Shown: one piece after another, positions 6,503 to 10,973 of the stretch
Layout of the letters: each line of letters starts with the position of its first letter
Numbering within the stretch: the first letter of the stretch is position 1
DNA from: CAYTYX01 sp964442325
Lineage (GTDB): Bacteria > Patescibacteriota > Saccharimonadia > Saccharimonadales > UBA10212
Direction of reading: 5' to 3'
Length of the DNA stretch: 10,973 nt
Assembly: GCA_964442325.1 (NCBI GenBank)
Contig: CAYTYX010000014.1
Location: 1-10,973 of the forward strand
The notes under the pieces: generated by a model
Databases searched by the model: none
Told to the model about the DNA's origin: nothing
What the model saw: the letters and a program-made list of their open reading frames with translations, nothing else
Program-made: the position numbers and the translations under genes

Positions 6503-7282
6503 ATGAGTACTGAAACTAAAAAATATCCGTCCAATCCCATTCTGCCAGTAATTCACTTGCAGCATGGTAGCGCCTTGGCTGTTAGCATGGCAGAAAAAGC
6601 TATAGAGGCTGGCGCCGGTGGTGTTTTTGTAATTGATCATCGTCCCGGCACCTTCAAGAACGAAGGCATATTGGCCGAAGCAGTCACCGATGTAATAACC
6701 GAGTTCCCGGAACTTTGGGTTGGCGTAAATTGTCTTGGACTAACAGCGATAAAATCAATCGAATTTTTTGGTAAAGAGACAGGTGTCGACGCGGTCTGGG
6801 TCGATAACGCCTTGGACTGGCAGTCGCGCATGAGCGTTAGGCAGGACCATCGCCATATGGAGGAAGAGGGCAGCGCGCTCCGATCGGTCAAGAAAGGTAA
6901 TGCCGTGGTGTTTGGCGGTGTGTCTATGAAAGGAACCGGCTACGTGCGTGATGACGAGGAGGCTAGTCGATTAGTGGCACATTCGCAAAAGTATATAGAT
7001 GTAGTTACTACTAGTGGTGTTGGCACCGGCCAGCCAATCGAAAAACCACGATTGCAGGCTCTGCGCGATGTGATTTACCAAGGCGACAAGTTGGCCGTGG
7101 CCAGCGGAGTTGACCGCGACAACTTGTATTGGCATTTACAGTTGGCCGACTATGTTCTGGTTGGCTCTAGTATAGAAACAGAGCCGCTATCGGGAATATT
7201 CGACAAAAACAAACTGGCAAGCCTGATGTCGGCCTATCTTGAGTTCGAGCTTGACAACCTTGCTGGTATTAAAAAGTCGTAG
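6503..7282 (+). CDS. BtpA/SgcQ-like TIM-barrel protein
   Basis: A 259-residue protein whose alternating strand/helix pattern fits a TIM barrel and whose landmarks resemble the BtpA/SgcQ family. These are: an opening LPVIHLQHG strand; GAGGVFVID; WVGVNCLG at the third strand; DAVWVDNA; VVTTSGVGTGQP near strand six; LAVASGVDRDN; and ADYVLVGSSIE followed by GIFD, similar to the family's ending of a glycine-containing phosphate-binding-like strand plus a short final helix. The family is poorly characterised: BtpA is linked to photosystem I stability in cyanobacteria and SgcQ lies in a sugar operon of E. coli, so no reaction is assigned. It has its own likely promoter (TATAAT at 6481). Its 3' end overlaps the convergent DciA-like gene by 14 bases. 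The family call is from recognition of pattern and could be a related barrel. Confidence 0.6.
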   Translation: MSTETKKYPSNPILPVIHLQHGSALAVSMAEKAIEAGAGGVFVIDHRPGTFKNEGILAEAVTDVITEFPELWVGVNCLGLTAIKSIEFFGKETGVDAVWVDNALDWQSRMSVRQDHRHMEEEGSALRSVKKGNAVVFGGVSMKGTGYVRDDEEASRLVAHSQKYIDVVTTSGVGTGQPIEKPRLQALRDVIYQGDKLAVASGVDRDNLYWHLQLADYVLVGSSIETEPLSGIFDKNKLASLMSAYLEFELDNLAGIKKS

Positions 7283-7526
7283 AGGTATAGCGACCAATCC
7301 GAATCACCAGGCGCTTCTTTAGCTGACAGTTTTCAATTAATTCTTGCTGCTCGAGCCGCAGCGTACCGGCCAGGGCAGAGTTGGGTACAGCCACAATCAG
7401 TGCGTCGCGCTCTAATCTAACCGAACAGTCGCTACCGTAGCGCCGTTTTATATAGTTTTTGACCGCTGTTATCTCATCTGGCGGCGAAAAATCCTTGGCA
7501 CCTAAAATATTTTGCAGGCTGTCCAT
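7269..7526 (-). CDS. Short DUF721/DciA-like protein
   Basis: An 85-residue protein resembling the core of DUF721, the family of the replicative helicase loader/operator DciA. After an N-terminal stretch (about 1-20) comes IKRRYGSDCSVRLERDALIV, then AVPNSALAGTLRLEQQELIE and KKRLVIRIG. This fits the DUF721 pattern of a short strand, a strand with hydrophobic alternation, a helix containing the conserved alanine/leucine, and a final strand. It is much shorter than typical DciA proteins, which carry extra regions at one or both ends. The setting among dnaG, polA and holA suits a replication role. It is divergent from mutM, with 43 bases between the starts, and convergent with the BtpA-like gene, overlapping by 14 bases. 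The assignment rests on pattern only; another small nucleic-acid-binding protein is possible. Confidence 0.55.
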   Translation of the reverse strand: MDSLQNILGAKDFSPPDEITAVKNYIKRRYGSDCSVRLERDALIVAVPNSALAGTLRLEQQELIENCQLKKRLVIRIGRYTSTTF

Positions 7527-7539
7527 AACTACAACATCA

Positions 7540-7545
7540 AGTATA
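7540..7545 (-). promoter_or_regulatory. Candidate -10 TATACT for the DciA-like gene
   Basis: On the minus strand TATACT (5 of 6) ends 13 bases before the ATG at 7526, so the leader would be about 6-7 bases with no Shine-Dalgarno. No good -35 was found at 16-18 bases. The position overlaps the place where a -35 for the divergent mutM promoter would lie, so the two promoters probably compete. Confidence 0.35.
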
Positions 7546-7557
7546 ACTTGCCACCGG

Positions 7558-7563
7558 TATAAT
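7558..7563 (+). promoter_or_regulatory. Candidate -10 TATAAT for mutM, leaderless
   Basis: A perfect TATAAT ends 6 bases before the mutM ATG at 7570, so transcription is expected to begin at or within a base of the start codon. No Shine-Dalgarno exists. The -35 region (about 7535-7540, CATCAA) does not match consensus, so recognition would depend on the -10 or on a factor. Confidence 0.4.
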
Positions 7564-7569
7564 TAAGAC

Positions 7570-8451
7570 ATGCCGGAGTTGCCTGAGGTCGAGACAGTCA
7601 AAAATGGGCTCGCTAAACTTTTGCCTAAGCGAGTAGTGGCCGATATTTGGCATGATTGGCCCAAAAGTTTTCCTAATGCGCCGGCCGATACAGCTCGCTT
7701 TTTAATAGGCGCTATCGTAGAGGACGTGCGCCGCCGCGCCAAAGTGTTAATTATCGACTTATCCGGCGGCTACAGCTTGGTAATACACCTAAAAATGACC
7801 GGCCAGCTGGTGTTTAGGGGCGAAAAAAACTTTGGCGCCGGACATCCAAATGATAGTTTAATCGGCAAACTACCCGATAAATCTACCCGGGTGATCTTAG
7901 ATTTTAAAGACGGCAGTAAATTATTTTTTAACGACCAGCGCAAATTTGGCTGGATGCGCCTGATACCAACCGACCAAGTGCCCGAAATCGATTTTATGAA
8001 GAAGGTCGGACCGGAGCCACTGGACGACAATTTTACGGCTGTAGAATTTACCGAGCGGCTGCTGCGCCGCAAGGGCACCTCTATCAAGGCCGCTTTGTTA
8101 GACCAAACGGTGGTGGCTGGTGTTGGTAATATCTATGCCGACGAGTCGCTATTTGCGGCCAAAATCCACCCGGCCACACTAGTGGCCGATGTGCCAAAAC
8201 GCCAACTTGCCACTTTATTTGGCGAGCTACAGCGAATTTTGCGCTTATCGATCGAAAAGGGCGGCAGTACCGACCGTAATTACGTGGATGCCGAGGGTAA
8301 AAAGGGCAGTTACCTCAGTTTTGCCCAAGTGTTCCGTCGCGAGGGCCAGCCATGCCCGGTTTGTGGTGAGCCGATAGAGAAAATAAGAGTAGCCGGGCGG
8401 GGCACCCATATTTGCTCGCATTGCCAAAAATTAGTGAGGCCTAAAAAATGA
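7570..8451 (+). CDS. mutM: Formamidopyrimidine-DNA glycosylase (Fpg/MutM)
   Basis: Base-excision repair enzyme of 293 residues that removes 8-oxoguanine and formamidopyrimidines and cleaves the resulting abasic site. It begins MPELPEVETV, so processing of the methionine exposes the catalytic proline followed by the essential glutamate. The conserved lysine is in RRRAKVLII. The helix-two-turn-helix carries VVAGVGNIYADESLF, and GGSTDRNY precedes a complete zinc finger with C262-x2-C265-x16-C282-x2-C285 and RGTHICSHCQ. All key residues are present and the length is normal, so full activity is expected. The start coincides with the probable transcription start of a leaderless mRNA. Its TGA overlaps the ATG of holA (ATGA), indicating a two-gene unit. 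Confidence 0.96.
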   Translation: MPELPEVETVKNGLAKLLPKRVVADIWHDWPKSFPNAPADTARFLIGAIVEDVRRRAKVLIIDLSGGYSLVIHLKMTGQLVFRGEKNFGAGHPNDSLIGKLPDKSTRVILDFKDGSKLFFNDQRKFGWMRLIPTDQVPEIDFMKKVGPEPLDDNFTAVEFTERLLRRKGTSIKAALLDQTVVAGVGNIYADESLFAAKIHPATLVADVPKRQLATLFGELQRILRLSIEKGGSTDRNYVDAEGKKGSYLSFAQVFRREGQPCPVCGEPIEKIRVAGRGTHICSHCQKLVRPKK

Positions 8452-9359
8452 TTGTTACCTTGAGCGGCAACAACAGTCTGGCACTGCGCCAACGGCTTAG
8501 CCAGCTGCGTGAAGACTTTGCCAAAAAACATGGCGAGTTGGCTCTGGAAAGGCTAGATGCAGACAGCGTTGAAGCTCCGCAAATAGTCGAGGCCGTGCAG
8601 AGTTTGCCATTCTTGAGCGAGCGCAAAATGGTGATTTTACAGGGGTTAGGTGCCAGTCCGGCCAGTGAGCAGATTGAGCAAATTATTGATTCAGCTGGCG
8701 AGCAAGTAGACTTGGTTTTGATCGAGCCCGCGCCCGATAAACGCACGGTTTATTATAAAACTTTGCAAAAAAAGACCCAGCTGGAAAGCTTTGAAGAGCT
8801 GGATGCGCGCAGTCTACCGGCATGGCTGGTACAAGCGACCAAAGGCCAAGGCGGCACAATCAGCCACGGCGATGCCAACTATTTGGTAGAGCGGGTTGGT
8901 CCTAACCAACAGGCATTAAGCACAGAACTGGCCAAACTTATTACCTACGACCCGGCCATAACCAGAGAAACTATAGATTTACTGACCGAACCAACCCCTC
9001 AAACCAAAATATTTGACCTGCTAGACGCGGCCTTTGCTGGCAATAAAGCCAAGACGCTTAGGCTGTACGAAGAACAGCGGGCTCAAAAAGTGGAACCGCA
9101 GATGATTTTAGCAATGATAGCTTGGCAGCTAAGAACGTTAGTAGCCCTCAAGCTAGCAGGCGATAAACCTTCGGGCCAAGTTGTCAAAGATTTTGGCATT
9201 AACCCCTACGTCTTAAGTAAATCGGCCCGGCTGGCCAGCCAAACTTCGCCAGAGAAGCTAAAAGAGCTGGTAGGCCAAGCACTAGATGTAGATTACCGAA
9301 GTAAAACCGGCATTTTTGACCTGGATGAAGCGCTTAAAAACTACCTGATTACTATTTAG
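8448..9359 (+). CDS. holA: DNA polymerase III, delta subunit
   Basis: The delta subunit of the clamp loader, which opens the sliding clamp. At 303 residues it has a normal length. The N-terminal AAA+-like domain starts with a MIVTLSGNN strand and, as expected for delta, has no real Walker A P-loop. SLPFLSERKMVIL is the characteristic segment after the first helices, and VDLVLIEPAPDKRTVYYKTL matches the strand-plus-helix in which delta proteins typically read DKR. The C-terminal collar includes IFDLLDAAFAGNKAKTL, ILAMIAWQLRTLVALK and a final DLDEALKNYL. It overlaps mutM by four bases (ATGA), so translation is coupled. Its 3' end overlaps the convergent rpsT by 8 bases. Confidence 0.9.
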   Translation: MIVTLSGNNSLALRQRLSQLREDFAKKHGELALERLDADSVEAPQIVEAVQSLPFLSERKMVILQGLGASPASEQIEQIIDSAGEQVDLVLIEPAPDKRTVYYKTLQKKTQLESFEELDARSLPAWLVQATKGQGGTISHGDANYLVERVGPNQQALSTELAKLITYDPAITRETIDLLTEPTPQTKIFDLLDAAFAGNKAKTLRLYEEQRAQKVEPQMILAMIAWQLRTLVALKLAGDKPSGQVVKDFGINPYVLSKSARLASQTSPEKLKELVGQALDVDYRSKTGIFDLDEALKNYLITI

Positions 9360-9723
9360 CTTTTTTAGCAGCGGGCTTTTTGGCAACCGGTTTCTTTTTG
9401 GGAGCGACTTTTTTGGCAGCAGCCGGCTTGGCAGGTACTTTTTTAGCTGCAACTAGTTTTACGCCAGTTTTTTTTGCAGCAGCGCTCAAGCGAGCTTTTT
9501 GGCGGGCAGCTTTATTCTTATGAATAATGTTTTTCTTAGCGGCGCTGTCAATTGCGCCCATTGCCTGGTTCAAAGCAGTAGTAACATCGGCCGGTTTGCC
9601 GGCTTCTAGAGTTTTATAAAAGTGCTTTAAAGCATCGCGCAGACTGCGCTTGGTCTTAGAATTACGCACGGCAGCTGCTTGTGACACTCGCACGCGCTTT
9701 TTAGCAGATTTAATTATGGGCAT
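9352..9723 (-). CDS. rpsT: 30S ribosomal protein S20 with extended K/A/P tail
   Basis: Primary 16S rRNA-binding protein of the small subunit. The body begins MPIIKSAKKRVRVSQ, then RNSKTKRSLRDALKHFYKTL and AIDSAAKKNIIHKNKAARQK, the hallmark S20 three-helix sequence ending in the conserved helix with HKNKAARxKxRL. Canonical S20 is about 85-90 residues; here 123 are encoded because a tail of about 35 residues made almost wholly of K, A, P and V follows (AAKKVPAKPAAAKK and similar). The tail is probably disordered and could add contacts to rRNA or other nucleic acid. It is low complexity, but the frame is intact to a TAG that overlaps the convergent holA. Its own promoter lies just upstream. Confidence 0.95.
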   Translation of the reverse strand: MPIIKSAKKRVRVSQAAAVRNSKTKRSLRDALKHFYKTLEAGKPADVTTALNQAMGAIDSAAKKNIIHKNKAARQKARLSAAAKKTGVKLVAAKKVPAKPAAAKKVAPKKKPVAKKPAAKKAK

Positions 9724-9734
9724 ATCAGATAAGA

Positions 9735-9763
9735 ACTATAACTCTTTAGGGGTTATTTGTAAA
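9735..9763 (-). promoter_or_regulatory. Candidate rpsT promoter
   Basis: On the minus strand TTTACA (9763-9758, 5 of 6) is followed by exactly 17 bases and TATAGT (9740-9735, 5 of 6). This is the best promoter in the window. The expected transcript start near 9728 leaves about 5 bases before the ATG at 9723, with no Shine-Dalgarno. The 112-base divergent gap to the DHH-like gene holds this and the opposing -10, and nothing else I recognise. Confidence 0.55.
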
Positions 9764-9822
9764 GAAGGCTATTATCTTGCCAATTACCACTGTTGGTGCT
9801 AGTTTAAGGATAAGCTTTGACG

Positions 9823-9828
9823 TAAAAT
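9823..9828 (+). promoter_or_regulatory. Candidate -10 TAAAAT for the DHH-like gene
   Basis: TAAAAT (5 of 6) ends 7 bases before the ATG at 9836, which predicts a leaderless transcript. No convincing -35 appears at 16-18 bases (TAGTTT at 17), and there is no Shine-Dalgarno. Confidence 0.35.
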
Positions 9829-9835
9829 AAAAACT

Positions 9836-10973
9836 ATGGACCCAGTAGTAAAACAACAAGCTGCCGAGCGTATCCGTACAGCCAACGATATATTGGTCAC
9901 GGTGAGCGCCAACCCATCAGTTGACCAACTGTCGGCGGCCATTGGTATGACGCTACTACTCAACAAACTGGGCAAACACGCCACGGCGATTTTTTCCGGC
10001 ACGGTGCCCTCGACACTGGAGTTTTTACAGCCCGAAAAGACCATCGAGCATAACATCGATAACCTGCGCGATTTTATTATCAGCTTAGATAAAGCCAAAG
10101 CCGACAAACTGCGCTATAAAGTCGAAGACGATGTGGTGCGGATATATATAACTCCTTATAAATCGTCTTTGAGCGAGAAGGACTTGAGCTTTACCCAAGG
10201 CGATTACAACGTCGAGGTCGTCATAGCGCTTGGTGTCCAAAATCGCACACAGGTTGATGCGGCGCTTTCCGCCCACGGCCGGATTTTGCACGATGCGACC
10301 ATCGTTGCCGTAACAGCCGGGCAGGGTAAACCCAGCGACATCGGCCAAATCAACTGGCAGGACCCTTCGGCCAGTAGTTTATGCGAGATGATGGTGAGCG
10401 TCAGCGAAAGTTTTGGTAGCGGCCTAATTGACGCCCAGATGGCAACGGCCTTTTTGACCGGTATCGTGGCCGAGACGGAGCGTTTCCGCAACAATAAGAC
10501 CACGCCCAAAGTTATGACAATGAGTGCTCAGCTAATGGCTGCTGGCGCTAACCAACAACTGATTGCCTCTAAACTAGCATTACCCGACACGCAGACGCCG
10601 TCTCGTCCAGCCCAGCCAGCGCCAGGGCCCAACGAGGGCACGATTAGGCTTGATCACCAAAAACTACGCCCCGCCGCAGCTGTACCAGCGGCCAAACTAG
10701 CCGAGCAGCCTGCCGGTGCGCCCAAGGAAACGCCCCAAGCCGACGTTAAACTCGACAATGACCAAATAAAAATCGATGCCGAAGGCAATGTTTCGCCGGC
10801 CACTGGCAAATTTATCCCCGCGCCGGCTGACTTCGCGCCACCAAATAGTGCCAGCACTGTAATTCCGCCAGTGGGCGGAGCTTCAGCGCCACTACCGGAT
10901 GACATACCATTGCCGGGCGAACATACCTTGCTCAATCCTGCCAGCCACCAGCCGTCTTTTGGCTCCAGTTTTA
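9836..10973 (+). CDS. DHH-phosphoesterase-fold protein, probably catalytically dead (3' truncated by window edge)
   Basis: The frame is open from the ATG to the last base: 379 complete codons and no stop. Residues about 10-245 follow the NrnA-type DHH fold: motif I region VSANPSVDQLSAAIG (23-37), LGKHATAIFSG, a strand with VVIALGV (128-134), INWQDPSASS (172-181) and FLTGIVAETERFRNN (206-220). The metal-ligand residues of active enzymes are changed almost throughout. HxNPDxD is SANPSVD (only D30 kept), the motif II Asp is absent near 130-134, the DHH triad aligns to T160-A161-G162, and DTG aligns to E213-T214-E215. After about residue 245 a P/A-rich, probably disordered tail replaces where a DHHA1 domain would be expected. 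Its role is unknown; binding without hydrolysis is an inference. It is divergent from rpsT. Confidence 0.7.
   Translation, partial: MDPVVKQQAAERIRTANDILVTVSANPSVDQLSAAIGMTLLLNKLGKHATAIFSGTVPSTLEFLQPEKTIEHNIDNLRDFIISLDKAKADKLRYKVEDDVVRIYITPYKSSLSEKDLSFTQGDYNVEVVIALGVQNRTQVDAALSAHGRILHDATIVAVTAGQGKPSDIGQINWQDPSASSLCEMMVSVSESFGSGLIDAQMATAFLTGIVAETERFRNNKTTPKVMTMSAQLMAAGANQQLIASKLALPDTQTPSRPAQPAPGPNEGTIRLDHQKLRPAAAVPAAKLAEQPAGAPKETPQADVKLDNDQIKIDAEGNVSPATGKFIPAPADFAPPNSASTVIPPVGGASAPLPDDIPLPGEHTLLNPASHQPSFGSSF

Noticed and set aside
9355..9400. T-rich stretch after holA as a terminator
   Set aside because: Only a 3-bp AGC/GCT stem can be drawn; the T-runs are lysine codons of rpsT read on the other strand.
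9771..9776. Minus-strand GATAAT as the rpsT -10
   Set aside because: No matching -35 at 16-18 bases; TTTACA-17-TATAGT nearer the gene is a much better pair.
10085..10935. Several minus-strand open frames opposite the DHH-like gene
   Set aside because: The plus-strand frame is continuous from 9836 to the window end with recognisable fold landmarks; the antisense frames lack a start context and overlap one another.
1..10973. UGA recoding, CRISPR array, insertion sequence, tRNA or rRNA
   Set aside because: TGA acts as a clean stop at several genes; no repeat arrays, transposase motifs, terminal inverted repeats or RNA gene signatures were seen.

Overview
The window looks like chromosomal DNA from a Candidate Phyla Radiation bacterium, most likely Candidatus Saccharibacteria (TM7). 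That placement is from recognition of protein style, not a database search. TGA ends several genes (dnaG, the small sigma-1.1-like gene, polA, mutM), so the standard bacterial code applies and the UGA-recoding Gracilibacteria/Absconditabacteria are unlikely. Genes are packed tightly, with ATGA start/stop overlaps and intergenic gaps of about 110 bases or less. No mobile element, CRISPR array, tRNA or rRNA was seen.

Left block (1-5766, + strand) is a macromolecular-synthesis cluster: the 3' end of dnaG (primase), rpoD (a full primary sigma factor), a 129-residue acidic protein resembling a free-standing sigma region 1.1, a second sigma-70 family gene that begins at region 1.2, and polA (DNA polymerase I). 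The small gene and the second sigma overlap by ATGA. Together they total about 400 residues, the size of one complete primary sigma, so they look like a sigma factor split into two chains.

Middle block (5771-7526) holds a class I SAM-dependent methyltransferase, a BtpA/SgcQ-like TIM-barrel protein and, on the minus strand, a very short DUF721/DciA-like protein. The methyltransferase is somewhat richer in A/T than polA.

Right block (7570-10973) has mutM (Fpg DNA glycosylase) coupled by ATGA to holA (DNA polymerase III delta), a convergent rpsT (ribosomal protein S20 with a long K/A/P tail), and a divergent DHH-type phosphoesterase-fold gene. In that last gene nearly every metal-ligand motif is replaced; it runs off the right edge.

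The theme is replication, repair and transcription initiation. Two points deserve most attention: the apparent split second sigma factor, and a run of genes (polA, dciA-like, mutM, rpsT, DHH-like) whose best -10 hexamer ends only 6-13 bases before the ATG with no Shine-Dalgarno sequence, which would give leaderless or nearly leaderless mRNAs.
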